This document shows, in pieces, positions 26,046 to 33,670 of a stretch of DNA of 64,000 nucleotides. Each line of letters opens with the position of its first letter. Positions within the stretch are counted from its first letter, which is position 1. The translations under genes and the position numbers were made by a program. Below the pieces are notes generated by a model, which was not told where the DNA came from, searched no databases, and worked only from the letters and a program-made list of their open reading frames with translations. This DNA is from G965247265 sp965247265 (GTDB taxonomy: Bacteria; Pseudomonadota; Gammaproteobacteria; UBA4575), in NCBI GenBank assembly GCA_965247265.1, contig OZ252002.1, positions 806,001 to 870,000 of the forward strand, in the 5' to 3' direction.

Positions 26046-26930
26046 TTATGAAGTGTGTATTGAATTTGATATACGATCATAAAACCGAGCACGAAATATT
26101 AAACGCTTCGGCGTCGAGTCATCTGAAAACATTGTTCTATTGTGTAAAACATTATTACAAATAACACCTTCCCCAGTTTGAAGGCGATGATTAAATTGAT
26201 AGCTACCATCTTGCATAATGTCTAACAATTTAGCTCTAGCTCGATTTGTAGTGTGATTATTTTTCCAAGCTACATTGCGTGGTCGTGCGGTATAACGCAT
26301 ATATAGGGTTTGTGTCGGCTCATCAACCATAAATACGGGGCCTGATGCTTCATTACGGAGCTCTTGTTTCTCATCCCCATTTGCCGGAATGCACATAGCG
26401 TTTTTATCCATTAAGGCTTCAATTAAATTTGGATCGTCATCGCGTAATAAAATGTAAATTATTTCTGGGTCCATGTAAGTATTTTCACCACCTGATTTTG
26501 CAGGCTGAACGCAATGCATTAAAAATGCTCTTATACGCTGTTCATCTTGATTGTAGTATCCATCGGTATGCCAATTAAGTGGTTTATTGGTATAGGGAAT
26601 GTAAAAACCACTCAATCCTTCATTCATTACTTGTATTGAAGAAATTTTATCTTGATCCGCGCATAGATTTGCATCCATACGCCACAACCCCAGCTGATTT
26701 GCTATGGCAGCTACAATTTTTTTGTCGCCCACATCGGCGTGTTTAATTTTGTAGATAACGATATTGGTTTTTTGACAGACACTGAGTAACGCGTTTCTCT
26801 CATGAGCCGTGAGCTTATATGGATTATCAATATCAACGAATAGTTTTTCTGTATCGCGTGGGTAGTTCGCTAGCTTTTGTTCGCGCCACTGTTGATAGGC
26901 TTTGTCTGTGTCTAGTAAAAATTGTTTCAT
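26046..26930 (-). CDS. TauD/TfdA-like Fe(II)/2OG dioxygenase
   Basis: A 294-residue dioxygenase of the TauD/gamma-butyrobetaine hydroxylase group. The metal triad appears as NWHTDGYYN (His-x-Asp near residue 142) and VICNNVLHNRTMF (distal His near 262), followed by the basic KRLIFRARFYD that would bind 2-oxoglutarate. ATG 26930 (KQFLLDTDKAYQQW) is preferred to the upstream GTG/ATG at 27005, which adds a hydrophobic tail not expected in the family. It heads the operon with the 66-aa and Cas6-like genes and is divergent from dsrA. Substrate unknown; sulfonates are one option for TauD relatives. Confidence 0.82.
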   Translation of the reverse strand: MKQFLLDTDKAYQQWREQKLANYPRDTEKLFVDIDNPYKLTAHERNALLSVCQKTNIVIYKIKHADVGDKKIVAAIANQLGLWRMDANLCADQDKISSIQVMNEGLSGFYIPYTNKPLNWHTDGYYNQDEQRIRAFLMHCVQPAKSGGENTYMDPEIIYILLRDDDPNLIEALMDKNAMCIPANGDEKQELRNEASGPVFMVDEPTQTLYMRYTARPRNVAWKNNHTTNRARAKLLDIMQDGSYQFNHRLQTGEGVICNNVLHNRTMFSDDSTPKRLIFRARFYDRISNSIHTS

Positions 26931-27117
26931 TGCTAAAAAAATACATGAAGAGATAACTATAAATCCATGTAATCCTGCTAGCTGCAAATATACGCTTAAG
27001 ACCATGTTTATAGCGAAAAAAATCGTTGCTCAATCTGCAACCATAAATTCTATCTCCATAGGGATAAAAACTATTTAAGTCCGCATCCCATGGAGGGGAT
27101 TTTGCCATTTTGATGCT

Positions 27118-27246
27118 ACTTCTAGACTGCTAAACGTAGGTATATAGGACTTTATAAGCAAATTAGCGCTAGAAGTTCCTGTATACTTTCAAGATACCTA
27201 AATTCAATTACGTATCCTGAATAAACAATACTTAGGAGAACCCACT
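27118..27246 (+). promoter_or_regulatory. dsrA leader with inverted repeat and ribosome site
   Basis: The region between the divergent dioxygenase operon and dsrA holds a perfect 8-bp inverted repeat, ACTTCTAG (27118-27125) and CTAGAAGT (27169-27176), a possible operator. TATACT at 27182-27187 is a candidate -10 box but has no convincing -35 partner. A ribosome site (TTAGGAGAACCC) stands just before ATG 27247. Confidence 0.4.
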
Positions 27247-28512
27247 ATGGCCGATACGCATCATCCCACACCTATGCTCGATGAGCTGGAAAAAGGCCCT
27301 TGGCCGAGTTTTGTATCTGGTATTAAACGCCTGCGAGACAGTCATCAAGATGAACGTATTCAAGGTGTAGCCAATTCTTTATTGGGCCAGTTAGAGCACT
27401 CATATGAAACGCGTAAAGGTTATTGGAAAGGTGGCACAGTTTCGGTATTTGGATACGGAAGTGGAATAATTCCACGCTTTTCTGAAGTAGGTGCAGCATT
27501 CCCAGAATCAAAAGAATTTCACACGTTACGCGTTCAACCCCCTGCTGGTAATTACTATACAACAGATATGCTTCGCCAACTAGGTAACAGTTGGGAAAAA
27601 TGGGGTTCTGGTTTGGTTACATTCCATGGGCAAACTGGAAACATAATGTTTATTGGTGCAACAACTGAAAATACACAGCACTTTTTTGATGAAATTAATG
27701 ATTATGGTTGGGATTTAGGTGGTGCCGGGCCATGTGTTCGAACTGGCATGTCGTGCGTGGGCTCAGGTCGTTGTGAAATGTCCAATGCAGATGAAATGAA
27801 AATACACCGCACTTTATTAAATAACTTTACAGATGATGTTCATCGACCCGCATTACCTTACAAGTTTAAGTTTAAAGTCTCAGGTTGCCCAAATGATTGC
27901 ATGAATTCAATTGAGCGCTCAGACTTTTCCATTATTGGAACATGGCGTGATGACATGAAGGTTGATCAAGACGAAGTTAAAAAATTCGTCGCACGCAAAG
28001 GCCGCCAATATGTAATCGATAACGTAATTACCCGATGCCCCACTCAAGCCCTTGCCCTTAAAGATGACGACACCTTAGAAGTAAATAATCAAGACTGCGT
28101 GCGATGCATGCACTGCTTAAACGTTATGGTGAAGGCATTATCCCCTGGTGATGACAAAGGTGTGACAATACTAATAGGTGGTAAACGCACATTAAAGATT
28201 GGCGATTTAATGGGAACAGTAATTATTCCTTTTATGAAGCTTGACACCGAAGAAGATTTTGAAAAGATCGTTGAGTTAGCAGAAGAAACTATCGATTTTT
28301 GGGCAGAAAATGGGCTCGAGCATGAACGTTGTGGCGAAATGATTGAGCGAATCGGTCTCGTCAACTTCTTAGAAGGCGTTGGCGTTGATGTGGACCCCAA
28401 CATGGTTTCTGAACCTCGTCAGAGTTCTTATTTTCGTGCTGATAACTGGGATGAAGAAGCCGAGAAGTGGTTCCATAAACAGGCAGAACAAAAACAAGCA
28501 GCTGCCGGTTAG
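27247..28512 (+). CDS. dsrA: reverse dissimilatory sulfite reductase alpha subunit
   Basis: The 421-residue alpha subunit of the siroheme-containing enzyme that oxidises sulfane sulfur to sulfite in the cytoplasm. The siroheme/[4Fe-4S] ligands are visible as CVRTGMSCVGSGRCEMSN (near residues 164-181) and VSGCPNDCMNS. A ferredoxin domain is inserted near 265-295 (RCPTQALALKD, DCVRCMHCLN). The length is usual for oxidative-type DsrA. It is the first gene of the dsr operon, 61 bases before dsrB. Siroheme would come from CysG at 9.5-10.9 kb and be amidated with DsrN. Oxidative type is supported by the accompanying dsrEFH and dsrL. Confidence 0.97.
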   Translation: MADTHHPTPMLDELEKGPWPSFVSGIKRLRDSHQDERIQGVANSLLGQLEHSYETRKGYWKGGTVSVFGYGSGIIPRFSEVGAAFPESKEFHTLRVQPPAGNYYTTDMLRQLGNSWEKWGSGLVTFHGQTGNIMFIGATTENTQHFFDEINDYGWDLGGAGPCVRTGMSCVGSGRCEMSNADEMKIHRTLLNNFTDDVHRPALPYKFKFKVSGCPNDCMNSIERSDFSIIGTWRDDMKVDQDEVKKFVARKGRQYVIDNVITRCPTQALALKDDDTLEVNNQDCVRCMHCLNVMVKALSPGDDKGVTILIGGKRTLKIGDLMGTVIIPFMKLDTEEDFEKIVELAEETIDFWAENGLEHERCGEMIERIGLVNFLEGVGVDVDPNMVSEPRQSSYFRADNWDEEAEKWFHKQAEQKQAAAG

Positions 28513-28573
28513 TTGTCACTAAAAAATTTATACACATTTAATAAAAATTAGAGCACACGTTTAGGAGAAAATA

Positions 28574-29647
28574 ATGGCGCAAGAGCATCGTCCACCAATT
28601 GAATCTGGATGTCCTGATGGTTTTCAGTATATGCATCCAGTGATGCGTAAAAATTATGGCAGTTGGGATTACCACGAACATCCGCGTCCAGGTGTGTTAC
28701 TGCATGTGGCCGATAGTGGGGATCAAATTTGGACTGTGCGCGCGGGCACGCAACGCATTTTAGATGTGTTTACCTTGCGTAAGCTTTGCGATATTGGTGA
28801 TCAATTTGCAGACGGGCATGTACGCTTCACTATTCGTAGCAACATTGAATACATGGTTGTTGATGAGGCAAAAGTACAGCCACTCATCGATGCATTAGAA
28901 TCAAATGGTTTTATAGTCGGCGGCACAAAAAATTCTGTCGCCATGATTTCTCATACTCAAGGTTGGTTACACTGTGATATTCCGGGTACCGATGCATCGG
29001 GTGTGGTGAAAGCAATGATGGATGAGCTCATTGATGATTTTCGTGAAAATAATATGCCAAACCGTGTTCACATGACAACATCGTGTTGCCAAATTAATTG
29101 TGGTGGTCAAGGTGATATAGCGATTAATGTGCAACATACCAAACCACCCAAAATTAATCATGACTTAGTCTCCAATGTTTGCGAACGGCCATCCGTTGTT
29201 GCGCGTTGCCCCGTTGCAGCAATTCGTCCTGCTCAAGTAAATGGCAAACCTTCTTTAGAGGTCGACGAGAAAAAATGTATTTGTTGTGGCGCGTGTTATC
29301 CACCATGCCCCCCAATGCAAATTAATGACGCCGAACATAGTCTGCTCGCAATTTGGGTAGGTGGAAATCATAGTAATGCACGAGGTAAACCTACTTTTCA
29401 AAAGTTAGTGGCCGCAGGAATTCCTAATAACCCTCCACGCTGGCCCGAAGCCACTGCAATTGTAAAGAATATCTTGCATGCCTATCGTGACAATGCAAAA
29501 GACTGGGAGCGTATTAATGATTGGGTAGAACGCATTGGTTGGCCACGATTTTTTGAGGTTACAGGTCTTCCATTTACAAAATTTCACATCGATAACTGGC
29601 GAGGTGCACGTCACAGCTTGAATTCTTCAACGCATATTCGCTTCTAG
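28574..29647 (+). CDS. dsrB: reverse dissimilatory sulfite reductase beta subunit
   Basis: The 357-residue beta subunit of DsrAB. It has the TTSCCQINCGGQGDIA cluster region (near 167-180), the CPVAAIRPAQ segment and the ferredoxin domain KKCICCGACYPPCPPMQI (near 233-250). Together with DsrA it forms the alpha2beta2 enzyme that binds the DsrC C-terminal arm. A good ribosome site (TTAGGAG) precedes ATG 28574. It is followed 15 bases later by dsrE. Confidence 0.97.
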   Translation: MAQEHRPPIESGCPDGFQYMHPVMRKNYGSWDYHEHPRPGVLLHVADSGDQIWTVRAGTQRILDVFTLRKLCDIGDQFADGHVRFTIRSNIEYMVVDEAKVQPLIDALESNGFIVGGTKNSVAMISHTQGWLHCDIPGTDASGVVKAMMDELIDDFRENNMPNRVHMTTSCCQINCGGQGDIAINVQHTKPPKINHDLVSNVCERPSVVARCPVAAIRPAQVNGKPSLEVDEKKCICCGACYPPCPPMQINDAEHSLLAIWVGGNHSNARGKPTFQKLVAAGIPNNPPRWPEATAIVKNILHAYRDNAKDWERINDWVERIGWPRFFEVTGLPFTKFHIDNWRGARHSLNSSTHIRF

Positions 29648-29662
29648 GCGTGAGGAAGCAAT

Positions 29663-30055
29663 ATGAAATTTGGAATTGTTATCAATGAAGGACCGTACAC
29701 GCACCAATCTTCTGATTCGGCATTGCAGTTTGTCAAAGTAGCGTTAGAAAAAGGGCACGAAATATTTCGTGTGTTTTTCTATCATGATGGAGTAAACAAT
29801 GGCACCAGTTTAAGTGTGCCTCCTCAAGATGACCGCAATCTTACAAAAGAGTGGTCTGATCTCGCAGAAAGTCATGGTTTAGATTTAGTGGTATGTGTTG
29901 CTGCAGCACAACGTCGCGGAATGCTAGATGAAGATGAGATGAAACGACATGGCAAAAATGCAAGTAATCTAGCCAATGGTTTTCGAATCTCTGGACTAGG
30001 TCAATTAATAGAGGCCGGTATACAAGCAGATCGCTTGGTGACGTTTGGTGATTAA
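29663..30055 (+). CDS. dsrE: DsrE sulfurtransferase subunit
   Basis: A 130-residue subunit of the hexameric DsrEFH complex, which passes sulfane sulfur to DsrC. The key cysteine falls at residue 78 (LVVCVAAAQRRG), the position of the sulfur-binding cysteine in Allochromatium DsrE. The N-terminal IVINEGPYTHQSSDSAL is typical. It lies 15 bases after dsrB and 14 before dsrF. Its presence with dsrF and dsrH marks the oxidative direction. Confidence 0.96.
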   Translation: MKFGIVINEGPYTHQSSDSALQFVKVALEKGHEIFRVFFYHDGVNNGTSLSVPPQDDRNLTKEWSDLAESHGLDLVVCVAAAQRRGMLDEDEMKRHGKNASNLANGFRISGLGQLIEAGIQADRLVTFGD

Positions 30056-30069
30056 CGTTTAGGAGTGTA

Positions 30070-30492
30070 GTGGTGGAAGAAGGCGAAGGAATAGTTAAAA
30101 AATTTTGTTACATAAATCGCAAAGCGCCTTATGGAACAATATATGCGTTAGAGTCACTAGAAGTAGTGTTGGTTGCGGCAGCGTTTGATCAAGACATCAG
30201 TCTAGTGTTTGCCGATGATGGTGTGTATCAGCTTACTAAGAGCCAAGAAACAGAAAGCATCGGCATGAAGAACTTTTCTAAAACATACAGTGCACTTGGC
30301 GATTACGATATTAAGAAAATTTATGTAGAAAAAGAGTCCTTAGAAGAACGAGGGCTTTCTGTTGATGATCTACAAACATTGAAGTATGAAGACAAAGATG
30401 ATGATTGGGCAGAGAAGGATTCACTATTTGTAGTGGATCACAATGAGCTGTCTGCAATTATTGATGAGCAAGAAGTAGTCTTGAGCTTTTAG
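30070..30492 (+). CDS. dsrF: DsrF subunit of DsrEFH
   Basis: A 140-residue DsrE-fold protein of the DsrEFH complex. Signatures are KKFCYINRKAPYGTIYALESLEVVLVAAAFDQ (split) and VFADDGVYQL. GTG 30070 or GTG 30073 is the start; AGGAG lies just upstream, with spacing better for the second. It structurally supports DsrE and DsrH and has no sulfur-relay cysteine of its own in the known scheme. Confidence 0.95.
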   Translation: MVEEGEGIVKKFCYINRKAPYGTIYALESLEVVLVAAAFDQDISLVFADDGVYQLTKSQETESIGMKNFSKTYSALGDYDIKKIYVEKESLEERGLSVDDLQTLKYEDKDDDWAEKDSLFVVDHNELSAIIDEQEVVLSF

Positions 30493-30552
30493 GTAAAAAT
30501 ACTCACGCAATTATATAAGCGCAACAAGACGATTAGATACCAGGTATAAAGT

Positions 30553-30861
30553 ATGCCCACATTACATATAGTAAATAAATCTCCATTCGAGCGAAATACG
30601 CTTGAATCTTGTTTGCGTCTTGCAAAAAAAGGCAGTGCCGTTCTTTTGTTTGAAGATGGTGTAATTGGCGCAATGCAAAATACAAAATTCAGCGAAAAAG
30701 TTTCCAATGCAATGAGTGATTTTTCGTTTTTTGCTTTAGGTCCCGATATCAAAGCCCGCGGCCTCAGCAACAATTCAGTAATCGATGGTATCCAGGTTAT
30801 CGATTACGACGGTTTTGTAAATTTAACAACTGAACACAACACTGTTCAATCTTGGCTTTAA
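30553..30861 (+). CDS. dsrH: DsrH subunit of DsrEFH
   Basis: A 102-residue DsrH/TusB-like protein. It has the typical MPTLHIVNKSPFERNTLESC start with Cys20 in the conserved position, and LLFEDGVIGA. Together with DsrE and DsrF it forms the sulfur-relay hexamer that acts on DsrC. It lies 60 bases after dsrF and 37 before dsrC. Confidence 0.95.
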   Translation: MPTLHIVNKSPFERNTLESCLRLAKKGSAVLLFEDGVIGAMQNTKFSEKVSNAMSDFSFFALGPDIKARGLSNNSVIDGIQVIDYDGFVNLTTEHNTVQSWL

Positions 30862-30898
30862 TTATATTTAATAAACGATTAGGTAACAGGAGAGTCCA

Positions 30899-31231
30899 AT
30901 GGCTTTAGAAGTAGATGGCAAGTCTTACGAGACAGATGAAGAAGGTTATTTAGCAACTCTTAGTGATTGGCAACCAGAATTAGCTAATGCGATGGCTGCA
31001 GTTGATGGCGCCGATCTAGGTGAACATCATTGGGAAGTCATTAATTTTTTACGCGAATACTATGAGGAGTATCAAATAGCTCCTGCGGTACGTGTGCTTA
31101 CCAAAGCAATTGGTAAAAAACTAGGTAAAGACAAAGGTAATAGTAAATATTTGTATGAATTATTTCCTTATGGGCCTGCTAAACAAGCATGTAAATATGC
31201 AGGCTTACCCAAACCAACAGGTTGTGTATAA
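30899..31231 (+). CDS. dsrC: DsrC sulfur carrier protein
   Basis: A 110-residue DsrC. The two redox cysteines on the flexible C-terminal arm are both present: Cys98 (AKQACKYAG) and the penultimate Cys109 (PKPTGCV). Thus it can accept a persulfide from DsrEFH, form the trisulfide with DsrAB, and be turned over by the DsrMKJOP complex. The fold signature SDWQPELANAMA and EHHWEVINFLREYY is clear. An AGGAGAGTCC ribosome site precedes the ATG. A hairpin follows 13 bases downstream. It is the functional counterpart of the Cys-free homologue at 24658-24999. Confidence 0.97.
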   Translation: MALEVDGKSYETDEEGYLATLSDWQPELANAMAAVDGADLGEHHWEVINFLREYYEEYQIAPAVRVLTKAIGKKLGKDKGNSKYLYELFPYGPAKQACKYAGLPKPTGCV

Positions 31232-31244
31232 CTAATAGCTCGAC

Positions 31245-31266
31245 TGAGAGGTGTTCGCATCTCTCA
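31245..31266 (+). promoter_or_regulatory. hairpin between dsrC and dsrM
   Basis: TGAGAGGTG-TTCG-CATCTCTCA forms a nine-pair stem (one G-T pair) with a UUCG loop, 13 bases after dsrC. It lacks a good T-run, so it may protect the dsrABEFHC mRNA end, serve as a processing site or terminate partially. Confidence 0.6.
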
Positions 31267-31324
31267 CCTTTAGTGCTTCCTTTCATGTTTAATTAAGACA
31301 TGAAATATCAAGGATACATATTTA

Positions 31325-32053
31325 ATGTCAGCTTTAACGATTATTTTTGCAATTTTATTTTATCTAGCGACTGCTGTATTAATCATTGGTGTTGCGCATA
31401 AGGTCTGGCTATACGCAAAAATACCCGCGCCTTTAAAAATTCCAACTACCCCAGCACCCACTACGCGCAGCGGCGTAGCATTTAGAATGTTAAAAGAGTT
31501 AACTATTTTTGAGAGCTTATTCAAGGCCAATAAATGGACATGGTTGTTTGGTTGGCTTTTTCATTTTGGATTATTATTAGTCTTATTAAGGCACTTGCGT
31601 TATTTTACGGACCCGGTGTGGGGCTGGGTTGCATTTCTACAGCCCTTTGGAAAATATGCAGCATTCATGATGCTGGCAGGTTTAGCAGGGTTGCTCGCCA
31701 GAAGAATTTTTGTTGACCGTGTTCGCTATATCTCCGCACCTTCTGATCACCTGATGTTACTCCTGTTAATTGCCATAGGTGCAACGGGTGCATTAATGAC
31801 CTTTGTCAACCACACCGATATCATTTCTCTAAAGTTATTTTTACTTGGACTTATGGTGTTTAAATGGTCACCGTTACCTAACGATTTAGTTTTGCTCGTG
31901 CATTTAAGTCTTGTCATTTTACTCATGATTATTTTTCCGTTTAGTAAACTGTTACATGCGCCTGGCATATTCTTTAGTCCAACACTAAATCAAGTGGATA
32001 ACCCACGTGAACGTCGACACATTGCTGAATGGGCATCAAAACTCGAATCATAA
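31325..32053 (+). CDS. dsrM: DsrM, membrane b-haem subunit of DsrMKJOP
   Basis: A 242-residue NarI-like membrane protein with five to six hydrophobic helices, beginning with FAILFYLATAVLIIGVAHKVW and including GWLFHFGLLLVLLRHL with haem-ligating histidines. DsrM binds b haems and exchanges electrons with the quinone pool, while DsrK docks on the cytoplasmic side. It follows dsrC by 93 bases and precedes dsrK by 14. Confidence 0.95.
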   Translation: MSALTIIFAILFYLATAVLIIGVAHKVWLYAKIPAPLKIPTTPAPTTRSGVAFRMLKELTIFESLFKANKWTWLFGWLFHFGLLLVLLRHLRYFTDPVWGWVAFLQPFGKYAAFMMLAGLAGLLARRIFVDRVRYISAPSDHLMLLLLIAIGATGALMTFVNHTDIISLKLFLLGLMVFKWSPLPNDLVLLVHLSLVILLMIIFPFSKLLHAPGIFFSPTLNQVDNPRERRHIAEWASKLES

Positions 32054-32067
32054 AAAGTGAATTAATT

Positions 32068-33609
32068 ATGGCTGCAGCAGAATTTGATACACCAACGATA
32101 AAAGAATATCCGGTAATCCCGCATTTACAGGAAGGGGTGATGGCACATAGCCAACCCTATGTTGCTAAGTCTGAATTTCAGGAGAAATTAGGCTTTCCCG
32201 GCGAGCTTGTTGATAACTGGCAACAAGTCGCGATCGAAAAAATGGGAGAGTTAAATAAAAAATATCGTTCTCTACAAGTGTTTCTTGATTCATGCGTGAA
32301 ATGTGGTGCCTGTACCGACAAATGCCACTACTATCTTGGTACATCGGACCCCAAAAATATGCCCGTTGCACGACAGGATTTATATCGCAAAGTCTATCGC
32401 CGTTATTACACAGTTGCAGGAAAGCTCTTTCCAAAATTGGTTGGTGCAGAAGACCTAACTGAAGAAGTGTTAGACGACTGGTATAGCTATTTTCATCAGT
32501 GCTCACAGTGCCGACGTTGTTCCGTATATTGTCCCATTGGTATCGATACTGCAGAAATTTCTATGGCTGCTCGTGAAATCATGGATACAGTAGGCAAGGG
32601 ACAAAAATACTGCAATGAAATAATTGGCAAAGCTCAAACGATCGGAAATAATCTTGGCTTGCCTGAACCCGCATTATTAGACACGTTAGAAGGTCTAGAA
32701 GAAGATGTAGAAGAAGATACAGGTGTAAAAGTGCGCTTCCCTGTCGATGAAAAAGGTGCAGAAGTTTTACTTATAACGCCTTCCGCTGACTTTTTTGCCG
32801 AACCTCATATTGATGGTTTAATTGGGTATGCAAAAGTTTTTCATCAAGCAGGAATATCTTGGACTCTTAGCTCTTATGCAAGTGAAGCTGCAAATTTTGG
32901 TATGTTCATTGGCAGTTACGAAAACATGCAAAAGCTTGCTTTGCGCATTCGTCAAGCGGCTATCGACCTCGGTGCAAAAAGAATTGTATTTGGTGAATGC
33001 GGTCATGCTTGGCGTGTTGCATATTCGTTTTTAAATACGCTTGCCGGCCCATTTGACTTTTTAGATCCAAATTATCCCGTCCCACAACATATCTGCGAAG
33101 TGACACACGGTTTAATTCAAGATGGAAAATTAAATTTAGATCCTTCACTAAATGATGCCATGGTTGTAACTTACCATGATTCATGCAATGTAGCGCGTGC
33201 ATCACGCATGGGCGACACCCCTGGCGGTCAATTTTCAATACCGAGAGACATAATTAAAGCAGTTTGTAATAACTATGTGGATATGCCGAGCTATGCCATT
33301 AAAGAAGGTACATTTTGTTGCGGCGGTGGTGGTGGATTATTAACAGATGACTTGATCGAACTTCGTGTCAAGGGTGCATTACCGCGCATGGAAGCGCTTA
33401 AAAGTGTTGTAGACGATTACGGCGTAACACATATGGCAGCAATATGTGCAATTTGTAAAAGTCAGTTTTCTAAAGTTTTTCCTTATTACGATTTTCAAAT
33501 GGATCAAATCGTCAGCTTACATCAACTCGTAAGTAATGCGGTTGTATTGCAACCTGAAGGGAACATATCAGAACAACCTAATGATGAAGATAAAGCAGAA
33601 GCTGCTTAA
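32068..33609 (+). CDS. dsrK: DsrK, HdrD-like iron-sulfur subunit
   Basis: A 513-residue cytoplasmic subunit like heterodisulfide reductase HdrD. Two [4Fe-4S] motifs are visible (CVKCGACTDKC near residue 75 and CSQCRRCSVYCP near 147). The C-terminal CCG-type cluster region follows (FGECGHAWR, YHDSCNVARASRMGD, FCCGGGGG). It is thought to oxidise or reduce the DsrC thiol pair. ATG 32068 is preferred; an upstream in-frame ATG at 32029 overlaps dsrM and adds a non-family leader. It is followed by dsrL 61 bases later. Confidence 0.96.
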   Translation: MAAAEFDTPTIKEYPVIPHLQEGVMAHSQPYVAKSEFQEKLGFPGELVDNWQQVAIEKMGELNKKYRSLQVFLDSCVKCGACTDKCHYYLGTSDPKNMPVARQDLYRKVYRRYYTVAGKLFPKLVGAEDLTEEVLDDWYSYFHQCSQCRRCSVYCPIGIDTAEISMAAREIMDTVGKGQKYCNEIIGKAQTIGNNLGLPEPALLDTLEGLEEDVEEDTGVKVRFPVDEKGAEVLLITPSADFFAEPHIDGLIGYAKVFHQAGISWTLSSYASEAANFGMFIGSYENMQKLALRIRQAAIDLGAKRIVFGECGHAWRVAYSFLNTLAGPFDFLDPNYPVPQHICEVTHGLIQDGKLNLDPSLNDAMVVTYHDSCNVARASRMGDTPGGQFSIPRDIIKAVCNNYVDMPSYAIKEGTFCCGGGGGLLTDDLIELRVKGALPRMEALKSVVDDYGVTHMAAICAICKSQFSKVFPYYDFQMDQIVSLHQLVSNAVVLQPEGNISEQPNDEDKAEAA

Positions 33610-33670
33610 TTAAGAATTATTTTTTTAAGACAACATAGTTTAAATTGAAATACATATACAGGAGTAAAAT

